From assembly GCA_036489975.1 (NCBI GenBank), contig DASXES010000140.1, positions 1 through 64,000 of the forward strand: a stretch of DNA of 64,000 nucleotides. The letters are read 5' to 3'. The notes under the pieces are model-generated. The model saw nothing but the letters and a program-made list of their open reading frames with translations, was not told the DNA's origin and searched no databases. Position numbers and translations under genes: made by a program. This document shows, in pieces, positions 52,781 through 62,224 of the stretch. Origin of the DNA: Roseiarcus sp036489975 (lineage in GTDB: Bacteria; Pseudomonadota; Alphaproteobacteria; Rhizobiales; Beijerinckiaceae). Positions within the stretch are counted from its first letter, which is position 1. Every line of letters begins with the position of its first letter.

Positions 52781-55700
52781 ATGAACGGCACGACGGTTTT
52801 TCTGACCGCCATCGGCTACGTCTCGTTTCTGTTCCTCATCGCCTGGTGGGGAGACGGCGCCGGGCGGCGCTTTGCATCGGGCCGCTCCCGCCCCGTTGTG
52901 TATGCGCTGAGCCTCGCCGTCTATTGCACGTCCTGGACCTACTACGGCTCGGTCGGGCTCGCTTCCGAGCACGGGCTCGATTTTCTGCCGATCTATATCG
53001 GCCCCGTTCTCGTCATCGGCCTCGGAGCGCCGTTCATGGCGCGCATCGCCAATCTGGCGCGCGCGCAGAACGTCACCACGGTCGCCGATTTCGTTTCCGC
53101 GCGATACGGAAAATCTCAAGGGGTCGCGGCAGTCGCCGCGCTCGTCGTGCTGATCGGCTCGGCGCCCTATGTGGCGCTCCAGCTCAAAGCCGTCGCGCCA
53201 ACCATATTGATGGTGGTCGATTCGTTCGATCACGGGCGCCTCACGCCGGATTCGCCCTCCGCCTCGTTCTATCTCGTGGTCTCGCTGCTGCTCGCCCTGT
53301 TTGCGATGGCGTTCGGCACCCGGCGCATCAACCCCAAGGAGCACCAGGACGGCCTCATTCTCGCCATTGCGGTCGAGTCGATCGTCAAGCTGATTGCGTT
53401 TCTCGCCGTCGGCGCCTTCGTCGTCTGGAGGCTCAACGACGGCCTCGGCGAACTGACCGAGATCGCACAATCCGTGCCCAATATCGCCTCGGTGATCCAG
53501 ACCCCTCCCGATCCGGCGATATGGGTGGTGACCACGCTCTTGTCGGCGTTCGCGATCGTGCTTCTGCCGCGCCAGTTCCACGTCGCCATTGTCGAGAACC
53601 ACGACGAGCGGGACATTCGCACCGCGGCCTGGCTTTTTCCGGCCTATCTCGTACTGATCAATCTCTTTGTCGCGCCCCTCGCCATCGCCGGCCTCAAGAT
53701 TTTCCCGCAGGCCTCTTTCAATCGCGACCTGACGGTTCTTGCGCTGCCGCTGAGCGCGGGGGCGCATGGCGTGGCGCTCCTCACGATGGTCGGCGGCCTT
53801 TCCGCGGCGACCGGCATGGTCGTGGTCGAGAGCATCGCGCTGTCGATCACCATTTCCAACGACCTCGTGATGCCGCTCCTGCTCAGGCGCCGGGGGGCCT
53901 CCGCCGCGGAAGGCGACATCGGCGCGCTCGTGCTCTGGGTGCGCCGGATCGCGATCATCGGCGTCCTGGGGCTGGGCTTCGCCTACGAGCGGATGACTGG
54001 AAAAACGGGGCTGGTCTCCATCGGCCTCCTGTCGTTCGCGGCGGTGGCGCAGATCGCGCCGGCCTTTCTCGGCGGCCTGTTCTGGCGCCGCGGGACCGCG
54101 CGCGGCGCGATCGCCGGCATGACCGTAGGCTCGCTGATCTGGTTTTACCTCCAGCTGTTGCCCTCGATCCGGCCGGACCCGGCGCTTTCGAGCCTTCTCA
54201 CGCACGGGCCCCTGGCGATCGCATGGCTGAGCCCGGCGGCGCTCGTCGCCTTCGCTCCCAATCCGCTGGTGGGCGGGGTGGTCCTGTCGCTGGCCGCGAA
54301 CGTCGCGGCGTTTGTCGCCTTTTCGCTCACCCGCCAGCCGAGCGCGCTCGAACGCGCGCAGGCGAGCGCCTTCGCCGGGGTCGGCGCCGGCGGCAAGCCG
54401 CAGGCGTTCCGCCTCTGGCGTTCGTCGACGACCGCGGGCGAACTCGAGGCGGCGGTCGCGCGCTATCTCGGAGCCGGGCGGGCGCGCCGCGCGTTCGCGA
54501 GCTTCATGCGCGAGCACGGCGTCGTTTACGAGCCCGCGCTTGAGGCCAGCGCGCAACTCATTCGCCACGCCGAGTTTCTGCTCTCGCCGGCGATCGGCGC
54601 CTCGACCTCGCGCCAGGTCATGTCGCTCATCTTGAGGCCGCGGACCGTGTCGGGCCAGTCGGCGCTCAAGCTCATCGACGAGGCCTCGGCGGCGATCCAG
54701 TCGAGCCGGGATCAGTTGCAGCATGCCCTCGACCACGCGAAGCAGGGCATCTCGGTCTTTGACGCCAATCTGACGCTGACCGCCTGGAATCGTGAATTCG
54801 CCGAGCTTTTCGGCCTGCCGCCGGCCATGATGCGCCAAGGCGTCGGGCTCGACGAGATCGTGCGCTTCAACGCCGGCCGCGGGACCTACGGTCCGGGAGA
54901 TTCAGAGGACTTCGTGGCCGAACGGGTCGCCCGCTTGCTCTATGACGACCAGCCGAATCGCTTGCGCCTGCTCTCGATTAACCGCGTCATCGAGGTGCGC
55001 TCGGCGCGGCTTCCGGACGGCGGCGTCGTCACCACCTACACCGACGTGACCGAGACCGTTCGGGCCGAGGAGGGGCTCGAGGCCGCCAACGAGATGCTCG
55101 AACAGCGCGTCGGCGAGCGCACCGCGGAATTGCAGCGGCTCAACGCCGAGCTCGAAAGGGCCAAGAACGAGGCCGACGCCGCCAATCTCTCCAAGACGCG
55201 CTTCCTCGCCGCGGCCAGCCACGACATCCTGCAGCCGCTCAACGCGGCGCGGCTTTATGCGAGCTCGCTGAGCGAGGGGGTGAACCAGATCGACCCCGAC
55301 GAGCGCAAGAATCTCGCGCGCAATGTCGATGTTTCGCTCGAGGCGGTCGAGGAGATCATCGGCGCGCTGCTCGACATTTCCCGGCTCGACGCCGGCGCCA
55401 CGCGCCCGGAAATCTCCGACGTCCCGCTCGCCGATCTGATGGGGACGCTCGAAATCGAGTTTGCAGCCTTCGCCCGGGCGAAGGGGCTCAAGCTGGTTTT
55501 CGTGTCCACCACGCTCGCGGTGCGCACCGATCGCCGTCTCATGCGGCGCCTGTTGCAGAACCTCATTTCGAACGCGCTCAAATACACGATTGAAGGCCGG
55601 GTGCTGGTCGGTTGCCGTCGGGTTTCCGGCGCGGCCCGCATCGAGGTCTGGGACACCGGCTTAGGCATTCCCCCCGAGCATGAACGCGCGGTGTTCGCCG

Positions 55701-56302
55701 AGTTCAAGCGGCTCGACCAGGGGGCGCGGGTCGCGCGCGGGCTTGGGCTGGGCTTGTCGATCGTCGAGCGCCTGGGGCGCGTGCTCGAGCAGCCGATCGG
55801 GTTGCGCTCGCGCCCGGGCAAGGGCTCGGTGTTCTTCGTCACTGCGCCCCTCGGTCAGGCGACGCTCAAGCTCCGCGCGGAGCCCGGCGCGCCCGAGCCG
55901 CCCGCCGCCGGCGAGCCGCTCAATGGATTCAAGGTTCTTGCCATCGACAACGAGCCACGCGCGCTTCAGGGCCTGAGCGGACTCCTGAGCCGCTGGGGCT
56001 GTCGTGTCTTGACTGCCCACGGCCTCGACGAGGCGATGGCGGCCCTCGACATGTTTGGGCCGCCGGACGTCATCATCGCCGACTACCATCTCGATTCGGG
56101 CGACGGCGTCGCGGCGATCCGGGCAGTGCGCGAGCGTTTCAGCCGCAGTATCTCCGCCATCCTCGCCACCGCCGATCGAAGCCCAGAGGTGCGTGACGAG
56201 GCGGCGCGGGCGGACGCGGTCGTGATGAACAAGCCGCTGAAGCCCGCGCCGTTGCGGGCGCAATTGACGCGCTACGCCGCCATGCGCGAGGCGGCGGAGT
56301 AG
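52781..56302 (+). CDS. Hybrid histidine kinase with sodium:solute symporter-like sensor
   Basis: ATG 52781 gives 1173 residues. Residues 1 to about 500 form an SSS-transporter-like domain of about 13 helices (SWTYYGSVGLASEHGLDFLP, ARYGKSQGVAAVAALVV). A PAS domain follows at about 650-760 (ALDHAKQGISVFDANLTLTAWN). Next come a coiled coil, HisKA with phospho-His H814 (AASHDILQPLNAAR), an ATPase domain with NLISNALKYT and DTGLGIPPEHE, and a receiver domain with phospho-Asp D1101 (IIADYHLDSGDG) and Lys in MNKPLKP. It resembles CbrA/NahK-type kinases that sense nutrient uptake. A partner regulator is not in the window. The extended frame upstream to 52622 lacks features. Confidence 0.92.
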   Translation: MNGTTVFLTAIGYVSFLFLIAWWGDGAGRRFASGRSRPVVYALSLAVYCTSWTYYGSVGLASEHGLDFLPIYIGPVLVIGLGAPFMARIANLARAQNVTTVADFVSARYGKSQGVAAVAALVVLIGSAPYVALQLKAVAPTILMVVDSFDHGRLTPDSPSASFYLVVSLLLALFAMAFGTRRINPKEHQDGLILAIAVESIVKLIAFLAVGAFVVWRLNDGLGELTEIAQSVPNIASVIQTPPDPAIWVVTTLLSAFAIVLLPRQFHVAIVENHDERDIRTAAWLFPAYLVLINLFVAPLAIAGLKIFPQASFNRDLTVLALPLSAGAHGVALLTMVGGLSAATGMVVVESIALSITISNDLVMPLLLRRRGASAAEGDIGALVLWVRRIAIIGVLGLGFAYERMTGKTGLVSIGLLSFAAVAQIAPAFLGGLFWRRGTARGAIAGMTVGSLIWFYLQLLPSIRPDPALSSLLTHGPLAIAWLSPAALVAFAPNPLVGGVVLSLAANVAAFVAFSLTRQPSALERAQASAFAGVGAGGKPQAFRLWRSSTTAGELEAAVARYLGAGRARRAFASFMREHGVVYEPALEASAQLIRHAEFLLSPAIGASTSRQVMSLILRPRTVSGQSALKLIDEASAAIQSSRDQLQHALDHAKQGISVFDANLTLTAWNREFAELFGLPPAMMRQGVGLDEIVRFNAGRGTYGPGDSEDFVAERVARLLYDDQPNRLRLLSINRVIEVRSARLPDGGVVTTYTDVTETVRAEEGLEAANEMLEQRVGERTAELQRLNAELERAKNEADAANLSKTRFLAAASHDILQPLNAARLYASSLSEGVNQIDPDERKNLARNVDVSLEAVEEIIGALLDISRLDAGATRPEISDVPLADLMGTLEIEFAAFARAKGLKLVFVSTTLAVRTDRRLMRRLLQNLISNALKYTIEGRVLVGCRRVSGAARIEVWDTGLGIPPEHERAVFAEFKRLDQGARVARGLGLGLSIVERLGRVLEQPIGLRSRPGKGSVFFVTAPLGQATLKLRAEPGAPEPPAAGEPLNGFKVLAIDNEPRALQGLSGLLSRWGCRVLTAHGLDEAMAALDMFGPPDVIIADYHLDSGDGVAAIRAVRERFSRSISAILATADRSPEVRDEAARADAVVMNKPLKPAPLRAQLTRYAAMREAAE

Positions 56303-56430
56303 GGGCGGCGATGCCACTGCGGACGGCCCTCGACGAGTCCATGAGGGCCGCCACTATCCGGATGCCGGTCTTTTAGCGCCCACTGCGCCGGAGACCCGAC
56401 ACGCAACCCGCCCTGGCCCTGCGAAAGGGA

Positions 56431-56655
56431 CTACTTGTAATCCGCCGGATTCGACATGCACTTGTTGTATTCGGTTCGGAACTCGGCGTGTTTGGTCCCC
56501 TTTTCCTTCACCAGATCGGCGCACCTTCTCCCAACCTGGCAATGCCCGCCGCAATTGGCGAACGAGGGCTGCGCATCAATCATCGCGAGGCCCATTCCGA
56601 TCAACCCAAGGACGCCCACCCACACAGCGCTTCGAACGGCAGAACGTTTCTCCAT
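56431..56655 (-). CDS. Small secreted cysteine-containing protein
   Basis: The frame from ATG 56655 gives 74 residues (79 from 56670). A basic start and hydrophobic helix (RSAVWVGVLGLIGMGLAMI) are followed by AQPSFANC, a possible signal cleavage. The short mature part has four cysteines (NCGGHCQVGRRC, NKC) that could form two disulfides or bind a metal. No family is recognised. It is convergent with the kinase gene and divergent from cobT. Confidence 0.6.
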   Translation of the reverse strand: MEKRSAVRSAVWVGVLGLIGMGLAMIDAQPSFANCGGHCQVGRRCADLVKEKGTKHAEFRTEYNKCMSNPADYK

Positions 56656-56828
56656 TGCCCTGCTCCCCATGCGTCAAATCGACGCGACCGAGAAGCTCCA
56701 AAGTAATTGACGTTTTGTCAAGGTCGAAATCATGAACCAGCTGGCAAGGACGCCGGAAACCCGCGCCGCTTTGCAGTCCGCGCCGATTCTCCCCTATAGG
56801 TCTTCCTTCCCCTCTCCGAGCCCCACCC

Positions 56829-57854
56829 ATGCCCCCCGCCTCCCGTCCCTTCGACGACATCCGCGACCTCTTGCGCAAAATGCCCAAAGCCGACGAGCAG
56901 GCGCGGGCGGCGGCGCGCGAGCGCGAGGGGCGACTGACCAAGCCCGCGGGCTCGCTCGGCCGGCTCGAGGACATTTCCGAATGGATGGCGGCCTGGCAGG
57001 GATCGGCGCGCCCCCATGTCGATGCGCCCCTGGTCGCCGTGTTCGCGGGCAATCACGGCGTTGTCGCGCAGGGCGTCTCCGCCTTTCCCCCCTCAGTCAC
57101 TGAAGCCATGGTGGCGAATTTCCAGGCTGGCGGCGCGGCGATCAACCAGATCTGCAAGACATTCGACATCTCGCTCAAGGTCTATGAGCTGGCGCTGGAG
57201 AAGCCGACCGGCGACATAACCCGGGAGCCGGCGCTCGACGAGAAGTCCTGCGCGGCGACGATGGCGTTCGGCATGGAGGCCCTCGCCTCCGAGCCGGACC
57301 TGCTCGTGCTTGGCGAGATGGGCATCGGCAATACGACTTCCGCCGCAGCGATCTATCACGCGCTCTATGGCGGCCAGGCGGAGGATTGGGTTGGCCGTGG
57401 AACCGGCGTCGACGACGAGGGCCTGAGGCGCAAGGCCGACGCGGTGCGCGCCGCCGTTGCGCGTCACAAGGCCTATCTCGACGATCCGCTCCAGATTTTG
57501 GCCCGCCTTGGAGGCCGCGAGACCGCAGCGATCGCGGGCGCCATCATCGCCGCGCGCCTGCGCAGAACGCCGGTGCTGCTCGACGGCTTCGTGGTGTGCT
57601 CGGCGGCCGCCGTGCTGCTGGCGCTCGATGATTCCGCCCTCGACCATTGCCTCGCCGCCCACATTTCCGCCGAGCGCGCGCACCGGCACGCCTTGAAGCT
57701 GATCGGAAAAACGCCCCTGTTCGATTTCGGGATGCGGCTCGGCGAGGGCTCGGGCGCCGCGCTCGCGGTCGGAATCGTCAAAGCCGCCGTCGCCTGTCAC
57801 AACGGCATGGCGACATTTGCGGAAGCGGGCGTCGCGGGTAAGGAAGAACCTTGA
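56829..57854 (+). CDS. cobT: Nicotinate-nucleotide--dimethylbenzimidazole phosphoribosyltransferase CobT
   Basis: The 341-residue enzyme makes alpha-ribazole phosphate, the lower-ligand precursor of cobalamin. Typical segments are LTKPAGSLGRLEDISEWMAAWQG, VFAGNHGVVAQGVSAFPPSVT, LVLGEMGIGNTTSAAAI, GRGTGVDDEGLRRK and LDGFVVCSAAAVLLAL. The catalytic Glu is in the region before the C-terminal GMRLGEGSGAALA. No cobalamin riboswitch features are visible in the 173 bases upstream. Other cob genes are not adjacent. Confidence 0.95.
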   Translation: MPPASRPFDDIRDLLRKMPKADEQARAAAREREGRLTKPAGSLGRLEDISEWMAAWQGSARPHVDAPLVAVFAGNHGVVAQGVSAFPPSVTEAMVANFQAGGAAINQICKTFDISLKVYELALEKPTGDITREPALDEKSCAATMAFGMEALASEPDLLVLGEMGIGNTTSAAAIYHALYGGQAEDWVGRGTGVDDEGLRRKADAVRAAVARHKAYLDDPLQILARLGGRETAAIAGAIIAARLRRTPVLLDGFVVCSAAAVLLALDDSALDHCLAAHISAERAHRHALKLIGKTPLFDFGMRLGEGSGAALAVGIVKAAVACHNGMATFAEAGVAGKEEP

Positions 57855-57905
57855 AGGCGAAGTGCGTTTGACCCCCGCCGAGGCGCAACCACGGGATGAT
57901 GGCCG

Positions 57906-58574
57906 TTGACGAACAATCGCCAGTGGAGCGAGATCGATTCCTATTTCGCCAGGACGCTGATCGGGCCGGACGCCGCGCTCGAGGCCGCGCTCGCCGCCAA
58001 TTCCGCGGCCGGCCTGCCGTCGATCGACGTCTCGGCGCCGCAGGGCAAACTGATCCATCTGCTCGCGCGCATGATGGGCGCGCGCAAAGCGCTGGAAATC
58101 GGGACGCTCGGCGGCTATTCGACCATCTGGCTCGCACGCGCCTTGCCCGAGGACGGCCGGCTCATCACGCTCGAAATGAGCGCCAAACATGCCGATGTCG
58201 CGCGCAGAAACCTCGCCCACGCTGGTCTTGGCGACAAAGTCGAGATCAGGACCGGCGCGGCGCTCGCGACGCTGCCCAAGATCGAGGCCGAAGGGCTCGG
58301 CCCTTTCGACTTCGTGTTCATCGACGCCGACAAGACCAATAACGCCGCCTATCTCGAATGGGCCTTGCGCCTGTCCCGGCCCGGAACCGCAATCGTGGTC
58401 GACAATGTGGTGCGGGGAGGCGAAGTGGTCGAGGCCGCGAGCCGCGACCCCGACGTCATTGGCGTCAGCCGCATGTTCGAACTGATGGCGCGCGAGAAGC
58501 GCTTAAGCGCGACCGCGATCCAGACGGTCGGCGCCAAGGGCTGGGACGGCTTCGCGCTCGCTATCGTGAATTGA
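57906..58574 (+). CDS. O-methyltransferase family 3 (catechol O-methyltransferase-like)
   Basis: The 222-residue SAM-dependent enzyme starts at TTG 57906. Motifs are ALEIGTLGGYSTIWLARAL (SAM loop), LITLEMSAKHADVARRNL, and the divalent-metal pair FVFIDADKTNNAAYLEWAL and AIVVDNVVRGG. Members methylate catechols, caffeoyl derivatives or small phenolics; some bacterial members are of unknown substrate. It lies 51 bases after cobT but is not known to act in cobalamin synthesis. Confidence 0.85.
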   Translation: MTNNRQWSEIDSYFARTLIGPDAALEAALAANSAAGLPSIDVSAPQGKLIHLLARMMGARKALEIGTLGGYSTIWLARALPEDGRLITLEMSAKHADVARRNLAHAGLGDKVEIRTGAALATLPKIEAEGLGPFDFVFIDADKTNNAAYLEWALRLSRPGTAIVVDNVVRGGEVVEAASRDPDVIGVSRMFELMAREKRLSATAIQTVGAKGWDGFALAIVN

Positions 58575-58655
58575 AGCGCGCCGCCCCGCCCGCCATTTGC
58601 GCGGCGGTCAGCGACCCGCGTTTACAACGCCCGATTCAGCGGAATGACATCTTCA

Positions 58656-59669
58656 CTAATCCGCTGGATGGAACTGCAACGGCGCCGCCGCGCTTTCCGC
58701 GCCGGCTTCCCGGGCCGCGCCCTGGCCGAAACGGCGATACCAGAGACCCGTGAGCATCGGCACGACGATCGACGTCACGACGATTGAGATCGCCACCAGC
58801 ACCGTCGCATTCGGCACTGCGGGCGCGAATTGCGGAGCGACGGCCGCGATCGCCACAGGGTTGGCGGCCGCGGCGCCGGCGGTGGACGACGCGGCGATCC
58901 CCGCCGTGCCCGTGCCTCGTCCGATCAGCTTGTCGGCGATGATCAGCGGCACGCCCGTCAGAACAATGACGGAGAGAGCAAGGACGACGCCAAGGCCCGC
59001 GAGCGGCGACAGAAGCGTATGCAGATCGATGGTGTTGCCGAGCGCGAAGGCGAAGAAGGGGATCATCAACTGGCCGCCGGGAGCGAAAAACTCCCTCAGC
59101 TTGGGATCGAGATTGCCGAGCGCGAAGCCGGCCAGGAACGGAAGGACGGCCCCGACAAAAACCTGCGGCTGGAAATGCGCCACTCCGGACGCGCCGAGGA
59201 TGATCATGCTCATGAGCGGTCCGGACTCGATCGAGGTCAGCACGAAAGCGCCGGCCTCCTCCTTCGTGCCGTATGTTTGCATGAGCGAGGCGTAGAGACC
59301 GCCGTTCGTCATATCGACGGCGCAGACGATGGCGAGGATGGAGAGCCCCGCGAAGAAGCCGGTCTGAATACCCTCGGGAGGAATGAACCGGGAGGCGACC
59401 AGAACAATCGCCCAGGCGGCGAAGAACTTGGTCAGGACGAGCGTGCCCGACTTGCGCAGCACGGTCCCGGTCGCGCTCAGCTTGATCGACGATCCCATGC
59501 AGAAGAACCACACGGCCAGGATCGGAATGACGCCGGTCATGATGCCCAGGGTGAAGCCCTTGAAATAAGCGGGAGCGCCCGGCGCGAAGGTCTTGCAGAG
59601 CGCGCCGATGAGCAACGGCGCCAGCATGAGGCCGCCGGGAAGTCTGTCGATAGTCTCCTTGATCCTCAC
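58656..59669 (-). CDS. kdgT: 2-keto-3-deoxygluconate permease
   Basis: The 337-residue inner-membrane protein has about ten helices and starts at GTG 59669. It matches the KdgT family: RLPGGLMLAPLLIGALCKTFAPG, AVDMTNGGLYASLM, SGPLMSMIILGASGVA, FFAFALGNTIDLHTL and the Ala-rich AASSTAGAAAANPVAIAAVAP. It imports 2-keto-3-deoxygluconate (a pectin/ED intermediate) by proton symport. KDG kinase and aldolase genes are not adjacent; 32 bases separate it from aroQ upstream on the same strand. Confidence 0.92.
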   Translation of the reverse strand: MRIKETIDRLPGGLMLAPLLIGALCKTFAPGAPAYFKGFTLGIMTGVIPILAVWFFCMGSSIKLSATGTVLRKSGTLVLTKFFAAWAIVLVASRFIPPEGIQTGFFAGLSILAIVCAVDMTNGGLYASLMQTYGTKEEAGAFVLTSIESGPLMSMIILGASGVAHFQPQVFVGAVLPFLAGFALGNLDPKLREFFAPGGQLMIPFFAFALGNTIDLHTLLSPLAGLGVVLALSVIVLTGVPLIIADKLIGRGTGTAGIAASSTAGAAAANPVAIAAVAPQFAPAVPNATVLVAISIVVTSIVVPMLTGLWYRRFGQGAAREAGAESAAAPLQFHPAD

Positions 59670-59701
59670 CGCCCCCGCTTCCTCCCTTCATCCCGACGGG
59701 A

Positions 59702-60151
59702 TCATCGCTTCGGCGCTTCGATCAGCTTGGCGATCCGCTGAAGCGCCAGCGTATAACCTTGCGTTCCGCAGCCGACGATGACGCCCGAAGCGACGCCCGA
59801 GACATAGGAATGATGGCGGAATTCCTCGCGCTTGTGCACGTTGGAAATATGCACCTCGATGATCGGCCCGGCGAAGGCGTTCAGCGCGTCGAGGATGGCG
59901 ACCGAGGTGTGGGTGAAGGCGGCGGGATTGATGACAATGCCCGCGGCGCGCTCGCGGGCGGCGTGAATCCAGTCGATGAGCTCATATTCTCGATTGCTCT
60001 GATGGAACTCGATCGAAAGCCCGAGGTCCTTGCCGACACGCCGGCAGTCCGCCTCGACATCGCCCAGCGTCTCGCGGCCGTAGATCTCCGGCTCACGCTT
60101 TCCCAAAAGATTGAGATTGGGACCGTTCAGGACCACGATGATCGGGTTCAC
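59702..60151 (-). CDS. aroQ: Type II 3-dehydroquinate dehydratase
   Basis: GTG 60151 has GGGGGAAG six bases upstream and is preferred to TTG 60166; it gives 149 residues, the normal size. The dodecameric shikimate-pathway enzyme is recognised by VLNGPNLNLLGKREPEIYG with the catalytic Tyr (24) and flexible loop, INPAAFTHTSVAILDAL, and EVHISNVHKREEFRHHS with the catalytic His and phosphate-site residues. It precedes kdgT and may be co-transcribed with it. Confidence 0.95.
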   Translation of the reverse strand: MNPIIVVLNGPNLNLLGKREPEIYGRETLGDVEADCRRVGKDLGLSIEFHQSNREYELIDWIHAARERAAGIVINPAAFTHTSVAILDALNAFAGPIIEVHISNVHKREEFRHHSYVSGVASGVIVGCGTQGYTLALQRIAKLIEAPKR

Positions 60152-60170
60152 GCGCTTCCCCCACAATCAC

Positions 60171-60261
60171 GTCATCGCGAGGAGCGAAGCGACGTGGCGA
60201 TCCCGGAGAGCGTAGAGCGCGCGACGTTCCCCTGGAGTGCTTCGCTCACGCTCGCAATGAC
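60171..60261. repeat. REP-like palindromic repeat, copy 3
   Basis: It begins GTCATCGCGAGGAGCGAAGC and ends CTCACGCTCGCAATGAC, sharing the outer arms of the copies at 36054 and 37169 with a different interior. It lies just upstream of aroQ. Confidence 0.7.
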
Positions 60262-60323
60262 GGCGCCAAACTACCAGCTCGATCGCACCTTAACACGCCC
60301 TGACCCGCCCTGCATGGCGCCCG

Positions 60324-60722
60324 TCAGTAATGGGCGATGACGACCATTGGCTTCGTCTGCAATTCGCCGGGAGGGAACGTCTGGACGCCACCCGGACCGG
60401 CGCCTGGCCACTCGCCGATAGACTCCGGCGCAATTCCGTTGCGGCGCAGTTCAGCCTGCACGGTCTCAATCCGCCGGTTGAGAATGCGGGCGCGCCGTTC
60501 CATGTCGCCCGCGACTTTCGCCCGCTCATTGACGTCGATCAGCGTCACCGTTTGCGGCGCGGCGCCGGCAGCGGCGTCGACAACTTTCTGGCGGCCGACG
60601 GCGCTCAAAGCCGATCCGCGCCACGCCGTCGCATCCAGATAGTCACGCTTGACCTCAGGCGGCGTCGCACAGCCCGCCGTGATCAAGGCGATCAGGCAAC
60701 ACAAGCCGGCGCGCGCCGCCAA
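60324..60722 (-). CDS. Small lipoprotein of unknown function
   Basis: The 132-residue frame begins with a lipoprotein signal (LIALITAGC, lipobox Cys at 18). The mature part contains TVTLIDVNERAKVAGDMERRARILNRRIETVQAELRRNGI, a charged helix whose 'RR..VQ..L...GI' pattern faintly recalls the C-terminal half of OmpA-like peptidoglycan-binding domains. It ends in KPMVVIAHY. It has no recognised family. The gene is on the same strand as its neighbours, 18 bases after the aldehyde dehydrogenase stop, so it may be the tail cistron of that transcript. Confidence 0.6.
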   Translation of the reverse strand: MAARAGLCCLIALITAGCATPPEVKRDYLDATAWRGSALSAVGRQKVVDAAAGAAPQTVTLIDVNERAKVAGDMERRARILNRRIETVQAELRRNGIAPESIGEWPGAGPGGVQTFPPGELQTKPMVVIAHY

Positions 60723-60739
60723 ATCCGATCTCCCTTAAC

Positions 60740-62224
60740 CTACCCGTGCCACGCCGCAACGGTTTTCAGGGCCGAGAAGCCGTAAAGCGCCTCGAAACCC
60801 TTCTCGCGGCCATGCCCCGATTTGCCCACGCCTCCGAACGGCAGTTCAACGCCGCCGCCCGCGCCATAATTGTTCAGGAACACCTGCCCCGCCCGCAGCG
60901 CCCTGGCGAGGCGCATCTGCCGCCCGCCGTCGGCCGACCAGACGCCCGCCACGAGGCCGTAGCCGGTCCCATTGGCGATCGCGATCGCCTCGGCCTCGTC
61001 CTCAAAGGGAATCACGGCCTGGACGGGCCCAAAGATTTCCTCCTGAGCGAGGCGGTGGGTCGAGCCGACATCGGCGAACAGGGTCGGGGCGACGTAATAT
61101 CCGCCCTTCGGCGCGTCGACGACGATCTGTGCGGCGCCAACCTTTCGCAGATCAGCGCCCTCGGCGATGAACTTGCTCACGATCGCCTTCTGCCGCGCCG
61201 AGATGAGCGGTCCGACATCGAGATCCGCGTCGGCGGGGCCGACTTTGAGGGTCTTGTAGCGCGCAGCCATCCGCTCGACGACCTCGTCATAGATCTTTCG
61301 ATCGACGAGAATGCGCGAGGATGCGGAGCAGGTCTGGCCCGCGTTCTGGATGCCCGCGTTGACCAGGAACGGCAATGCGCGATCAAGGTCAGCGTCGGCG
61401 AACACGAGTTGCGGCGACTTGCCGCCGAGTTCGAGCGTCACTGGGGCGACATGACGGGCCGCGGCTTCCTGCACCAGCGCGCCCACAGTGACCGAGCCGG
61501 TGAAGGAGAGATGCCGGACGCCAGGATGTGCCGCAAGCGCTGCGCCCGCCTCTTCGCCAAGACCAGGAACGACATTGAGCGCGCCCGCGGGAAAGCCGGC
61601 CTTCAGCGCAAGATCAACCAGCGCCAGCGAAGTCAGGCAGGCCTCCTCGGCGGGCTTCAGTACACAGGCGTTGCCCATCGCCAGCGCCGCGCCGATGGTG
61701 CGCCCGGCGATCTGCATCGGATAGTTCCACGGCACGATATGGCCAGTCACCCCGTGCGGCTCTCGCAAGGTATAGACGGTGTAGCCGTCGAGGTAGGGGA
61801 TGGTTTCGCCCATCACCTTGTCGGCCGCCCCGCCGTAGAACTCCATGTAGCGCGCCATCGCCAGCGCGTCGGCGCGGCCCTGTTTCAGGGGTTTGCCGAC
61901 GTCGAGCGCCTCGACGTGGGCGAGTTCGTCGATTCTCTCGTTGATCAGTCCGGCGAGTTTCATGAGCAGGCGCCCGCGTTCGGCCGCAGTCAGCTTTCCC
62001 CATTCGCCGGCCAGTGCGCGTTCAGCCGCCTCGACCGCGGCATCGATGTCGGCGGCCTCCCCGCGTGCGATCTTGCCGATCTCGACGCCGCGCGACGGGT
62101 CCTCGACCGGCAGGCTCCGGCCCGATCGCGGTTCGACCCAGCGTCCGCCGATAAAGCACTTATCGGTCGGGAACCAGGTCGATATTTTCGAAACGCGCGC
62201 GCTATCCAAGGTTGCGGTGTTCAA
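60740..62224 (-). CDS. NAD(P)-dependent aldehyde dehydrogenase
   Basis: The 494-residue enzyme starts at TTG 62224, overlapping the end of the DUF2867 gene by 23 bases. It has PWNYPMQIAGR for cofactor binding, FTGSVTVG, the general base E265 in LELGGKS and the nucleophile C299 in NAGQTCSASSR, then EEIFGPV and a typical C-terminal GGVGKSGHGREKG. It belongs to the broad class that oxidises aliphatic or aromatic aldehydes such as betaine, gamma-aminobutyraldehyde or vanillin. The substrate is not determinable here. Confidence 0.92.
   Translation of the reverse strand: MNTATLDSARVSKISTWFPTDKCFIGGRWVEPRSGRSLPVEDPSRGVEIGKIARGEAADIDAAVEAAERALAGEWGKLTAAERGRLLMKLAGLINERIDELAHVEALDVGKPLKQGRADALAMARYMEFYGGAADKVMGETIPYLDGYTVYTLREPHGVTGHIVPWNYPMQIAGRTIGAALAMGNACVLKPAEEACLTSLALVDLALKAGFPAGALNVVPGLGEEAGAALAAHPGVRHLSFTGSVTVGALVQEAAARHVAPVTLELGGKSPQLVFADADLDRALPFLVNAGIQNAGQTCSASSRILVDRKIYDEVVERMAARYKTLKVGPADADLDVGPLISARQKAIVSKFIAEGADLRKVGAAQIVVDAPKGGYYVAPTLFADVGSTHRLAQEEIFGPVQAVIPFEDEAEAIAIANGTGYGLVAGVWSADGGRQMRLARALRAGQVFLNNYGAGGGVELPFGGVGKSGHGREKGFEALYGFSALKTVAAWHG

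Noticed and set aside
52730..54838. Minus-strand frame of 702 codons opposite the kinase sensor domain
   Set aside because: Arg/Glu/Asp/His-rich mirror of a membrane-protein gene; no ribosome site or motif.
56656..56828. Cobalamin riboswitch upstream of cobT
   Set aside because: Only 173 bases, without the B12-box or long conserved stems; the TTGACgttttGTCAA repeat at 56707-56721 is too short to support a call.
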